A DNA stretch of 64,000 nt from Phialocephala subalpina (lineage: Eukaryota; Ascomycota; Leotiomycetes; Helotiales; Mollisiaceae), in NCBI GenBank assembly GCA_900073065.1, contig FJOG01000003.1, positions 2,110,133 through 2,174,132 on the forward strand, read 5' to 3'. Under the pieces are notes generated by a model that saw nothing but the letters and a program-made list of their open reading frames with translations, had not been told where the DNA came from and did not search any database. This document shows positions 1-10,639 of the stretch, piece after piece. The number at the start of each line of letters is the position of its first letter. Position 1 is the stretch's first letter. The position numbers and the translations under genes are program-made.

Positions 1-2734
1 ACTGCGCCACGCTCCTCGTCATATAGACCACCTCGAATGTTATCATCTGAGCTGGTGATCACAGCCATTAGAGCTGATGCTGCCTCGATTTTGTGTGCGA
101 TCCGACCTTTTTGAGGTTTGCCATTTGTTGGTTGCAGGACCTCTGCATCTCTTAGGTCGTAGAATTTCCTCAAAGTTGCATAACCGCTGAGCATCTTGTG
201 AAGTAGCTCAGCAGCAGAGCCATCCATTTGAGATAATTCAGTCAAGGCGGTCTTTGGGGTAGCAATGAGGTGTCGAAGATGATCGTCTAATTCGGACTCA
301 GGGGGGTAGGCAGTCGACTGAATCAAAGAGAATGAGATCAGGAGATCAAGGACATCCTTGACCTTTTGATTCTTGTGAGACAAGGCGTAATACCATAATG
401 CTTCACCATATCTGTGGGAACCCTCGGCAAGAGAATTGGCATATGACTGAGACAATTAGTATGGTTTCTTTAAAGTGGGGAGGATTGCCTCACCTCTGCA
501 ACCATTTCAGCATGGCGGCCCAGCCCGATGTCATTGAGAAGAGTCCATAACTTATCGACCGTGCTTGATGAGTCTGAATCGAAAGTCTCCAGAAACGTTC
601 CGACCATCTCCTCGGATCGCTGAGCAGAATCAAGTCTCCCAAGCAACGCGATTGATATTTCCCAGCCTTCACGTACAACGTTCGGTCGTCTCAATTCGCC
701 TCGTCGTGCCAATGATTTAGCATAGGCGATGAGCGTCTGATCTTTGACTCCGTCGGCCTTGGATGGTGACGAATTGTAGCCAAGCAGGTCCATATCATCC
801 TGATCCAAGCTTCCCATATTGATTAGACTTTTTTCCTCCACCTGTGGTAGCCATCCACCAAGAGATGCCACTTCGGCCACCGCAGAAGACACAGGTCCGG
901 ACCAGCCACGCAGAAATCCAATGACAGATGCATAGTCACCCTCACAGAGTGATGCCAAAGCCACTTCAACCTCATCAGCGCTGTTGACTGCGAAATCAGT
1001 CGTCTCACTCGTTGCCGTCTCGAAAGCTCTTCGTAATTTGCGTCGGAAGGCGTTCTCATCAGTCTCTCGCGAAGCAGCACGGTAGACAGTTTGCGAACGA
1101 CCCATAGCCAACCGTCGGTCCTCCTTTCCCTCATCCCACCATACGACCAGGCCAATTGTTGCTTCGACCCAATCTTCCGAATTTTCAGATATTGCACTCA
1201 CGTCCCCAAGCACTAGGCTATACATTGTGACAAGGTTCTGGTAGATGTGCCAAGGCACTTTGCTCTCAGCCTTTTGGGCGGTCTTGCTGTATGTCCCAGA
1301 GCGTCCCATAGATTCGTTGCTGTCCCGATTTCGACCCTCAGCGAAGGTTCTAAGCTCTTCCAAAGCTGACGATGCCCTAAGTCGGAACAGTGTCCAGTCG
1401 CTGCTTCTGATATTCCAATCGCCTTTAGCGGCAGGACATAGATTAAGGGTATGGACGGCAACATTCACCACCTTCTCAATGTTGGCAAGAGCTACACCAG
1501 AGAAGCCAATAGGGGCAAAGGCTTGTCTTGGTGCTTCGGTATCATTCCTAGCGTGTTCCCAGCCAGCCTGTTTCAAGATGTTCAAAACGGACGAGACCTT
1601 GCCACGAATAAGGCTGTTGAAAATTGTATCCCAGAATAATTGATGATTTGATGGACTCGGACTGTGCGTCCAAACCTCGTCATATTGCGTTGGGTATGGA
1701 TTATGGTATTCATCCATCCATTCGAGTAAGATTTGTGGGAGAGGCATGACTTTGCGGTCAAAGGATTGATGCGAGATCTTCTCTGGATGTTGAATTTGTA
1801 ATGTGAGACCAGCAAGGAAGTTCGATTTCGCAAAATTGTTTGCTCTGGGACCTGGGCCGATTGCTGCAGCGTATTCGTCTGAATTGGGCTTCTTAATTTT
1901 GTTATGATACTCCTCCCACAGAGTTATAAGTTCACCGGGAACCACTGACAACACTTCTTGAAGCTGGTCATCCTCATCAACAGCACCGATGCCTTCGTTG
2001 TAAAGTCGGGCGATTATGGCTTCCGTTCCTAGGATAACATCATCCGCTTCATTCACAGCTGGTGCGGGCATTCGGGTATATAAGCCTTTCGCGATAGACT
2101 CGAACATGGACGGCTTGGGCTCGTTGGTGGATTGCGTAAAGGAGTCTTTCATCATGCCTCCTCTACTTCGCTTTAAATTGCCTGGTGTAGCAAGCAAGAG
2201 GTCTGAGTCTTCGTCCTCATATACAGGCGCATTGCTCCTCCTAGGAAGCTCTGATTCGTAGTCGTCCATATTTTCGTCATCTTCGTATGATCCATCCTCT
2301 TCTTCCATGGCATCAGGGCCCTCTTCCGCGTATCCTTGATTTGTGTTATCCTCCTGCTCGTAGTCCTCCATGTATTCCTCTCCTTCTTCCTCCTCCTCGC
2401 TCTCATTGGCATCATATTGATGGCTAAGACCCGAACGTTGCGGCGCAACAGAAGATTTCATAAAGCTCGCGGATGAACTGCCAAATGCGCTTTGCTTCGA
2501 GAATGATAAAGGTTTGACAGGGCTTCTGTTGTCCAACATAGAGCTTCCAAAGATCGATGAAGGAGGGGGTCCAGCTGGTGTGAAAGAGCCAGCCGACGAG
2601 GGCGGAGGTCCTGCTGGGGTCGTGGAAGGATTCGAAGCTCCAAATGAGAAGCCATTGTTACCATTGTTTGATCTTCTGTCAGGTGTTGATGGAGGGCCGA
2701 GAGGGCTCGAAGAGTAGGGAACCTGAAAGCTCAT
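1..2734 (-). CDS. NUP85: Nucleoporin Nup85, 3' end beyond window
   Basis: Structural subunit of the Y-shaped (Nup84/Nup107-160) scaffold of the nuclear pore. Exon 1 is 2734-494. An intron at 493-447 (GTGAGG..TCAG, branch-like ACTAAT) leads to exon 2, which runs off the window at position 1. I start at the Met at 2734 (MSFQVPYSS) because the in-frame Met at 2818 adds 28 residues that look like translated leader. The first ~100 residues are low complexity (Ser/Pro/Gly with FG/FS pairs and a doubled TPAGPPPSS), followed by an acidic stretch rich in Glu/Asp, then a long helical domain typical of Nup85. The family call rests on overall resemblance of the helical part (for example the PWHIYQNLVTMYSLVLGD stretch). 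It is divergent from gamma-tubulin with 311 bp between the starts. Confidence 0.82.
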
Positions 2735-3045
2735 TTTGCTTTCAGACGTCTGCGAAGTATCGATGCGAAAGAAAAAAAACTTGCGCGGAACCCGAATCCG
2801 TGTGTGCGATCGTAGCAAAAGGTGTGGTTGGGTGCGACGTCCCCGTTGTTGTTCTTGTGTGAAAGTCAGGCTCTGGCAGTATTTACACAGCTTTGCTCCA
2901 AATCAATTTTAGCGCGCCGACCGGAACGCGTCTCCAGCAACCTCATCAACGCGACTGGTCACCATCGCAACAATTCACTGATAAGTTACAGCTCGAAATC
3001 TCTGTCTAGCGTCTAAATCAATGTGAATATATTTGATGGTAAAGC
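2735..3045. promoter_or_regulatory. Shared divergent promoter of NUP85 and gamma-tubulin
   Basis: A 311-bp stretch separates the two divergent start codons and must carry both promoters. It has no convincing TATA box. No coding region is supported here. The role is inferred from layout only. Confidence 0.5.
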
Positions 3046-4743
3046 ATGCCTAGGTAATTACGCCTGTCCAGAAGCAACATCTTCACCGACTGACATGTAC
3101 AGAGAAATAATCACCGTCCAGGCGGGCCAGTGCGGCAACAGCAGTCAGTACTCCTCCATATATCGTCAGGAATAGTCTCTAATACTTCCTTGTAGTTGGT
3201 AGTCAATTCTGGCAGCAGCTCTGCCAAGAACACGGTATCAGTCAAGATGGAAACTTGGAGGAGTTTGCGACAGAAGGCGGGGATCGAAAGGATGTTTTCT
3301 TCTACCAGTCCGACGACACACGATACATCCCAAGAGCTATCTTGATCGATTTGGAACCACGAGTACGTACATCATAGCAGAATCGGGGAGAGGTGGCAGA
3401 CCTTATGCTGATGCTACGCAGGTTATCAACAGCATCCAGACAGGCCCCTATAAGAACATTTACAATCCAGAGAACTTCTTCGTTGGAAAGAACGGAGTGG
3501 GTGCCGCCAACAACTGGGGAGATGGTTATCAGACCGGAGAGTTAGTACATGAAGATATCATGGAGATGATAGACCGGGAAGCAGATGGCAGTGATTCTCT
3601 GGAGGTAAGGAATACTCCCTTCAATCCACACCAAATACTAATTTCTTAAGGGTTTCATGCTGCTGCACTCTATAGCAGGGGGTACTGGATCTGGTTTGGG
3701 GTCGTTTCTCCTCGAGAGACTGAATGACCGCTTTCCCAAGAAAATTATCCAGACGTATTCCGTATTTCCAGACACGACAAACTCAGGGGATGTGGTAGTA
3801 CATCCTTACAATAGTTTATTGTCCATGAGAAGGTTGACACAAAATGCCGATTCGGTCGTGGTTCTGGATAATGGAGCACTTTCCCGAATAGCTGCAGACC
3901 GATTACATGTCCAGGAGCCTTCTTTTCAGCAGACGAATCAACTTGTATGTGGAGCGCTTTGGATTCAATACATCAATCTCACTAACGTCTCATCAGGTGT
4001 CCACTGTTATGTCTGCTAGCACTACAACCCTCCGATACCCTGGCTACATGCACAATGATCTTGTTAGCATTATAGCTTCCTTAATACCTACACCAAGATG
4101 CCACTTCCTCATGACTGCATATACACCATTTACAGGAGATAATGTGGAGCAAGCCAAGACTGTCCGCAAGACGACTGTGTTGGATGTTATGCGCCGCCTA
4201 CTGCAGCCAAAGAACCGCATGGTGTCTACGATTCCAGGCAAGAAGAGTTGCTACATCTCAATTTTGAATGTCATTCAGGGAGATGTAGACCCTACGGATG
4301 TCCACAAGAGTCTTTTGAGAATCAGAGAACGAAGACTTGCTACATTTATTCCATGGGGACCGGCAAGTATTCAGGTGGCCTTGACCAAGAAGAGTCCCTA
4401 CATTCCAATGAACCATCGCGTCAGCGGTCTCATGTTAGCAAACCACACAAGCATAGCCACAGTAAGTCTTCAGCCTGAGTAGTTATAGAATCAACTAACA
4501 TGTCTCCAGCTTTTCAAACGAATTGTAAGACAGTATGACGGTATGAGGAAGCGCAATGCTTTCATGGAGGGTTACAAGAAGACCGCTCCTTTTGCCGATA
4601 ACCTGAACGAGTTTGACGAGGCAAGAGAAGTTGTCACAGATTTGATTGCTGAGTACGAAGCAGCAGAAGATGCAGACTACCTCAATCCTGATGGACCAGA
4701 AAAGGCGGCCGCAGGAGAAGCGGGTGACAAGAGGGTAGCATGA
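3046..4743 (+). CDS. Gamma-tubulin
   Basis: Nucleates microtubules at spindle pole bodies as part of the gamma-tubulin complex. Seven exons: 3046-3053, 3103-3143, 3196-3362, 3422-3604, 3651-3944, 3997-4461, 4510-4743; 463 aa. The first coding exon is only 8 nt (ATG CCT AG); splicing gives [16 protein letters not shown], the classic tubulin N-terminus, which is why I reject the ATG at 3095 inside intron 1. The tubulin signature GGTGSGLGS sits around residue 140 and the gamma-specific tail ([21 protein letters not shown]) is present. The C-terminus ends in an acidic segment and a [13 protein letters not shown] tail. All introns are GT-AG and 46-59 nt. Length fits the family (about 450-470 aa). 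Confidence 0.96.
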
Positions 4744-5195
4744 GGGCGGGATAGGTTGCAGCGCATTCCCGAATATGGAGTTGGGGTCTATAGGTAGGCA
4801 TGTCTATGCCGACGGCGTTGTGTTGACGATTAACGATACCAATATGAAAAGATGTCTCGTGATCAGTAAGGGGGTTTGGTTGATTCCTCAGTCATCTCTC
4901 GCGACATCTGCACTAAACGTCATTGATGAAATGCCCGGAGAGAGCTCCTGAACAGCGGGGACTGGTCATGCAATTACTCAATTAGCATCTAAATCGATTC
5001 AGGAACCCGAACAATGACATAGTTTCAGGTGTGTGAGGTGGGGTCAGCTCTGGAAGTTTTCATTCAAAAGCAAATCGCGATTTTTCTTCACAAACATTTT
5101 CTCTCAGCAGCTTCATCTTAAATCACAAAAAGTAAGCCTACACTACCCTCTTCACTCCATCAGATATATCCTCACAATAAGCACTAGCAATCACA
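4744..5195. other. Intergenic: gamma-tubulin 3' flank and promoter of small protein gene
   Basis: No coding region is supported. The last ~100 bases before 5196 are CT-rich (cactaccctcttcactcc), as is common in fungal 5' leaders. Nothing else stands out. Confidence 0.4.
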
Positions 5196-5498
5196 ATGCC
5201 CGAACAACAAAGCAAAGCCGACCTCGTCGCTGAGCGTCAAGCCAACCTCCCCCTCCCAGAAGACCCTCCCGTCGCATCAGACTGGAACTCTGCAGATGCT
5301 AGAACAGTCAATGTCAAAGCTGGAGAACGTCAAGAGGAGATTCCTACCGGTACCAGCGAAGCCTCGACTGTTGGATTGAGAGAGCCTGCTACGGAGGGAA
5401 GTGGTGTTAGACAGGAGGATGGGGCAGATTTGAGCAGTGTTGGACGACAAGGGGAGGAGAATCTCAAGGGGTTACCGAAGGATGCTTTGAAGAAGTAA
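5196..5498 (+). CDS. Small hydrophilic disordered protein (100 aa)
   Basis: I do not recognise a named family. Single exon, starting at ATG 5196 after a CT-rich leader and ending in KDALKK. The product is very hydrophilic (Glu, Asp, Gly, Ser, Gln rich), lacks Cys and has no signal peptide or membrane segment, so it is probably intrinsically disordered. It resembles the small conserved stress-type proteins common in filamentous ascomycetes, but no motif proves this. The next gene (6108-6876) has the same character and orientation, so the two may be related in function or be an old tandem pair. Confidence 0.7.
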   Translation: MPEQQSKADLVAERQANLPLPEDPPVASDWNSADARTVNVKAGERQEEIPTGTSEASTVGLREPATEGSGVRQEDGADLSSVGRQGEENLKGLPKDALKK

Positions 5499-6107
5499 GG
5501 CGTTCATGGCTTGAGTGGTTCTTATAGAATTGGAATGCGTAGGGAAGCTTCAATTTGTTGAGAGGTCATGAGGAAGGAAGCACAGGACAACCAAAATTCA
5601 ACGTTTATTTCCAAACTCCAGATCAATGGTGGTTCACCTAACCATAAAACTTGCAGCTGTTCCAAACTTTTATCCACTCACCAAATGTGCCACATTTTCA
5701 AATTCTGAAGCTCTCCTTCGAGATGGAATATTGTTCGGAATGGCGACATGTGATCATGACATTGCCCCTCCAAGACGACGCCTCACTTCCGCCCTTTGCC
5801 ACAACATTAACGTCGTCCATAGAAACCACCGAAACATTACCTGAAACCGGACCGCAAGCTCGTCAAATACCCACATAGCTCGCATTAAAGCGACTCGAGT
5901 GGCACTGGAAGGTTTAATTTGCTTCTTTGGGTGATGTCATGGCTGTTGATCATGTATGATGTGATGCTAGCACGCGACAAGCTCGAGAGAGTTGAGAGAA
6001 GGTCTTATGAGATTGGAAAGTTGTTCGGTAGCTCCTAATCAAGTCTCGAAGAAGTTGAATTGAACCAGAAAGCAATATTTCGAAGTATCGATATTAATAA
6101 CATCAAA
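5499..6107. other. Intergenic between two small disordered-protein genes
   Basis: Two overlapping reading frames near 5626-5878 lack family features and are probably chance. No RNA gene or repeat was seen. The region should contain the promoter of the gene starting at 6108. Confidence 0.4.
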
Positions 6108-6876
6108 ATGTCTGGAAGAAACCCAACTCATGGCACCAAGGTGAGTGGTAGCTCGAGCTCTCAATTCCAAGCTCCTCAAGAACTTCACACTTGAAGCTAT
6201 CGAGCGAGGAAAAAGTCTGGATTTCACGAGACACTTCCCTCGCGATACTTCGTTGTTGAGAAACAGAAAATGCTAACCTACCTTCTAGGTCACCGACCCC
6301 AACGCAATCATCAAAGAAGGAGCAGGCCCCGTGGCCTCCGACTCCCTCGCCGCAGAATCCGGCTCCTTCTCCGAGAACCGCAACTCAGAAGCCTCCAGCG
6401 CCTCCGGATCCAACTCAACATTCGCCAACACCAACACCTCAGGCGCAACCCGTCTCGATCCCGCCTCAGACGCCGAAGCCCGCCTCGCACAAGATTCCTG
6501 GGCCTCAGAGCGCTCTAGAGGAAACTACCCCGATTCCCTAGGCGGACAAGCAAAGGGTCTTGCGGTTGAGAATACGGAGGGTTCTTACGAGACTGGTGGA
6601 AGCAGCAGCAATCCCGGGACTGCACCGAGTTATGTCAATAGTCAATATGTGGATGAGAGTGGACCGAAAGGAAGCAATTTAACGGAGGGGATTGAGGGCA
6701 ATCCTAAGAATGCTAGTTTCAATCAGGATATTGGGGGAAAGAACGATCCGGGAAGACTTGCTGAAGAGAAGTTTGCGAGAGATAATGCGGAAAGGGGTGA
6801 TGCTGGGATGCCGACGCAGAAGGGAGGGTTGGGTGATAATCCTTATGATACTCTTGGGGGTAGTACTGACGCATGA
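6108..6876 (+). CDS. Disordered Ser/Gly/Asn-rich protein (206 aa)
   Basis: Two exons: 6108-6140 and 6289-6876, joined by a 148-nt intron (GTGAGT..TTCTAG). The ATG at 6108 follows CATCAAA and gives MSGRNPTHGTKVTDPNAI. The product is hydrophilic and low in aromatic residues, with a Ser/Ala/Asn-rich first half and a Gly/Asp/Asn-rich second half. There is no Cys, signal peptide or membrane segment. This composition is typical of LEA-like or stress-associated disordered proteins, but there is no diagnostic motif and I give it no function. The intron is about three times the local norm, so the first exon is slightly less certain than the second. Confidence 0.72.
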
Positions 6877-7043
6877 ATGAATGTGTAGTGGAATGTAAAT
6901 AGAAAGGGGAAATGGGTTGATCGAAACATTTGGATATTATTCTAATCGCTGTAGTCCTGTACCTCCCATCTAGTGAACGCCATGCTATGCTGGACGTATC
7001 CAAGTCGCTCCCGTATGTACTCCAACAAATTTTGTGCAAATGT

Positions 7044-8753
7044 TTAAGGCCATGCTCCTGGATCTATTTCCGTCCCCAGATCCCGTTCTTCCAGAAACGT
7101 CCGCCCTTGGAGCGGTTCTGGCAAATACTCTTGTACCACGCGTCCTTCCTTGTAGTTGGGGTTGTACTTGTATTCATCCCCGTAGCCAAGCTCCTTCATC
7201 AGCTTCGTAGGAGCATTCCTCAAATGAATAGGAATTGGCAGAGCAGCTACTCCAGGCTCTCGCAAAGAAGCATAAGCATTGTTGAGACCTCGATATGCTC
7301 TCGTGCTCTTCGGGGCTAGACATAATGCCACGCAACAGTGCCCGAGAGCAATTCTGCACTCGGGCATCCCGATCTTCTCTGCTGCCGTGTAGGCACTTGT
7401 TGCTAGGCTCAGCATGCTGTTGTCTGCCAGCCCAACGTCCTCTGATGCTATGACCACCATTCTTCTAGCAATATAGAGTGGGTCCTCTCCTGACTGAAGC
7501 ATTCGTGCAAGATAATACAGTGCAGCATCCGGATCACTTCCTCTGACTGACTTGTGGAATGCAGATATGGTATCGTAGTGTTGGTCCCCTGCTCTGTCAT
7601 ACACCAAAGTCTTCGTCAGCGCAGCTTTAATCTCTTCCTTTGTAGTGGATGGTCGTGTTGAAAGTCCCATAGCCAATTCGAGAAGATTCAAAGATGTCCG
7701 AGCATCTCCATCTGAGAATGCTGCCAGATACTTCAGCAGTTCCGCGTCGACTAGCTCCGAGGGAGTATAATTATGACCTTCCTTCGCAAGTGCCCGCTCC
7801 AGTATCCGAAAGATATCATCGTCCGTCAATTTGGCCAACGTGAAAGTCCGACACCGTGATAATAATGCGTTCTGTACTTTGAAAGACGGATTCTCTGTAG
7901 TCGCGCCGATGAGGGTAATTTGCCCACTCTCGACAGGCCCAAGAAAGACATCTTGCTGTGATTTCGAAAATCGGTGTATTTCGTCGCAGAATATGATGGT
8001 CTTCCGTCCCGTCAACCCCAGTTCTCCTCTTGCTTCTGCGAAGATCTTCTTGCACTCTGCGACTCCAGAAGATGTACTGTTGATTTCCACGAAGCGGCTG
8101 CCCACCATAGAAGCTATACACCGCGCTATTGTCGTTTTCCCAGTCCCAGCACCACCCCATAGAATCATCGAAGGTACTCGGTCTTGCTCTATCAGGCTTC
8201 GCAGAATTCCGTGTGGCCCGACCAGTTCTTGCCCGCATACATCGTCCAGAGATGTTGGTCGCATACGCTCTGCCAGAGGTGCAGCTTTCTGAAACGCATT
8301 TGTCTTGGTCTTCTTCGCAGGCTGCACCTCCTCTGTCTTTATGACAGTCTGCAGCTCCTCACTCACAGGTGGAGTTATGTCTTCAAAGGAACGCTTCCGT
8401 GGCGGCGGGTTCGGAGTTTTCGGTTTCCCATTGGCCAGTACCTTCTGTTGTATGCTGAATGTCGGACTTGGTTCTGATTTCGGAGTAGGATGCGATGCTG
8501 CCTTCTTCGCAGAAGGTGTTTGAAAGAAACTCGAGACAGAAGGCTTCTGCGAAGCTGCAATATTCTGTGTAGCTACTCCATTCTGAGTCGGTGGTGGCGA
8601 TTCGAGGTGAGATTCACATCCTGAATCTATGTGATCATTTATATAGTTTGACTTGACCGGCTTTTGGCAGATTGGGCAATCAACCATTGTGTAATGGTCT
8701 GGCAAATAGGTTGATTGTTGTCTTTCGAGGTCATAGAAGGAAAAGTGTACCAA
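7044..8753 (-). CDS. MGS1: Mgs1/WRNIP1-type AAA+ ATPase
   Basis: Replication-stress ATPase related to yeast Mgs1, human WRNIP1 and bacterial RarA, acting with PCNA and ubiquitin at stalled forks. Single exon, 569 aa. A UBZ4 ubiquitin-binding zinc finger lies at about residues 26-46 (C26-x2-C29-x11-H41-x4-C46). A basic, Pro-rich linker follows and includes KPSVSSFF (residues 70-77), a possible degenerate PCNA-interaction box. The AAA+ domain has Walker A GGAGTGKT at about 200-207, Walker B IIFCDEIHRF, and the sensor segment GATTENPSF. The C-terminal helical domain has the family signature GDEYKYNPNY. The start could also be the Met at residue 23 (MVDCPICQ), which keeps the zinc finger. The gene ends in DPGAWP. 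Confidence 0.95.
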   Translation of the reverse strand: MVHFSFYDLERQQSTYLPDHYTMVDCPICQKPVKSNYINDHIDSGCESHLESPPPTQNGVATQNIAASQKPSVSSFFQTPSAKKAASHPTPKSEPSPTFSIQQKVLANGKPKTPNPPPRKRSFEDITPPVSEELQTVIKTEEVQPAKKTKTNAFQKAAPLAERMRPTSLDDVCGQELVGPHGILRSLIEQDRVPSMILWGGAGTGKTTIARCIASMVGSRFVEINSTSSGVAECKKIFAEARGELGLTGRKTIIFCDEIHRFSKSQQDVFLGPVESGQITLIGATTENPSFKVQNALLSRCRTFTLAKLTDDDIFRILERALAKEGHNYTPSELVDAELLKYLAAFSDGDARTSLNLLELAMGLSTRPSTTKEEIKAALTKTLVYDRAGDQHYDTISAFHKSVRGSDPDAALYYLARMLQSGEDPLYIARRMVVIASEDVGLADNSMLSLATSAYTAAEKIGMPECRIALGHCCVALCLAPKSTRAYRGLNNAYASLREPGVAALPIPIHLRNAPTKLMKELGYGDEYKYNPNYKEGRVVQEYLPEPLQGRTFLEERDLGTEIDPGAWP

Positions 8754-9413
8754 GTCGCGATGCGCGTGTAGGGAGACGCGTTGAAGGGGTCGGAAGCTTG
8801 GGGATGCGCTAACCTTACCCCACGATTCGGGTGCTGGAACTCGCTAAAAGTTCTCGTTTTCGGGGACTTTTTCAGGTTCTTGTCTCCACCAACAACAGTC
8901 GATTCTCAATATCATCGACATCCGTCCCATATCGAATCTTTCTTGAAGACGGGAACAATGATTGATGGAATTGGAGGTCCAACGATTACTCATTCGCATT
9001 TGATAATTCCTGATGTCGCACAATTCTTCCCGACGTCAAGCTCCAAGTGGGCAGCTGCCCGCGATGCATGATGCAAGAACAATTGCATCAAGTCATCCTT
9101 TGCAATTCAAGGATAATGTTTCTACAACCTGGAATGAAACCTCATATCATATTGTTTTGCGGGACCAGCTGTTGCGATACTTTGGCTAGACTTTCAATGC
9201 TGACGGAGACTTCTCGCGCACTTTTCGTACTCACATCCAAACATTCATTGAATCTCTTGCAGAGTTCGCATTCAGATCGACAGAGATAGTGCAAGTGCCC
9301 AAGGTGTTTCCGAGCACTATACTTGATAGCAATATAAGAACTTCATGCTCTGCTCTCATATCTTTCAAATACTAAAAATCTTCAAAGCAATCTCATAATT
9401 CCAAGGCACCAAA
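8754..9413. other. Intergenic between MGS1 and the GST-like locus
   Basis: This region lies upstream of both flanking genes, which diverge. Short reading frames here (for example 8781-9071) show no family features. No RNA gene or repeat was recognised. Confidence 0.4.
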
Positions 9414-10288
9414 ATGGCTTCCCCAATGCTTCTGTACGCCAGCGACTTCACCTATTTTCCACGACGCGTTCTCATCTACCTCAAAGAGAAGAAAATCGAG
9501 GACGGAATTGTTACCAAGGTTCACACCTTGTTTACACCACAAAGGACTACAGAGTCATCGCCCGACTTCCCTCCTAAACCGCCAGGAAGTATTCCCATTC
9601 TCGCTATCCCTGACGGAAAAGATGGCACTTCACATACATTCGCCAATCGCTCGCCATCATCAACTATTTCGAAGATCTTACCGAAGATCCTAACTCTGAC
9701 CTCAAAGCTGCTACTCCGTCGATGCGAGGGAGTACGCCATTGGAGAAAGCACGAATTGCTGAGCTTCTTGCTTTGCTTGATGAATGCTGCACCACTTTCG
9801 CATATGTCAAGATCCCCATGCTCGTTCGACTTTCTGTTTTCTATTCTTTAGACCCGAGCTTCTTCACATGTACCATGCTAAATTATGCCTCTTCCACTCC
9901 AGTGCCCCTACCTGCCCCTACCTAATGAGGACATCGCTGACTTTCTCAACCATCTAGTGGTGTACTTTCGGCTCCACTGCCTTTCCAGGTACGAACGTAG
10001 CAGCCGCTCAACTAGCTAAACGATTTCTATTCATGCGACTTGCTACTCCTAGATAGTCAAGTTGTCCAGGAAGGAGGATACATGCAATCTGTCACTATTG
10101 CAGATTGTCTTCTGATGTCTTTGTTACAGTATGGGATTGAATTTTATAAAAGAGACATCACAGAGGGTCTTCCAAAATTGAAGGAATTCTACGAAAGGTT
10201 CAGCAAGAGAGAGAGCGCTGTCATCGAGGGAGGCTATCCTGAAGAAATGCAGAAGGTGTGTTCCACTTGGCTTGAGGGCACATATTAG
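9414..10288 (+). pseudogene. Glutathione S-transferase-like gene, disrupted
   Basis: The N-terminus at 9414 (MASPMLLYASDFTYFPRRVLIYLKEKK) resembles a thioredoxin-fold GST domain, with the PPKPPGSIPILAIPDG segment matching the usual cis-Pro 'GxVPxL' position. After about residue 75 the similarity jumps frame: QSLAIINYFEDL, typical of the end of the GST N-domain, is read two bases later (about 9650-9695). The C-domain resumes in pieces, ending in SVTIADCLLMSLLQYGIEFY (from about 10096) and stopping at 10288. Between about 9800 and 10070 no single splice pattern gives a clean reading frame. I read this as a GST pseudogene, or a gene with base errors in the draft. A P450 follows directly. Confidence 0.6.
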
Positions 10289-10639
10289 CACTGCATAGCG
10301 AATAGATGCATGCATTTGTAGCTTCGGATTGGATACAAATATTCAATCGCATGTCATCTGTGGCCAATGAACATTTGCAGGGGTAACAATGCCCAGATGT
10401 CAGCCAAGCCGCTGTCTTGACTCTCGCACGGCACTGTCAAATTAGCAGGGCTTCGATTGGTACAGTTATACGACGGGTATGGGCGTCGTGTTCCACCTCC
10501 TTCCCTCCATATCATATCCTTTGGTCTATGGGGGCCGAGCTCCTGTCAGCATTCCTTCTGAAGTTTCTGAAGCTGCATCATCTTCTACACTATTTCCTCG
10601 CTGATAATTCAAGTTCGGATCTCCAAGTAATCTGCAATC

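Noticed and set aside
3095..3143. ATG at 3095 as gamma-tubulin start (MYREII)
   Set aside because: It lies inside intron 1; the upstream 8-nt exon gives the conserved MPREII start.
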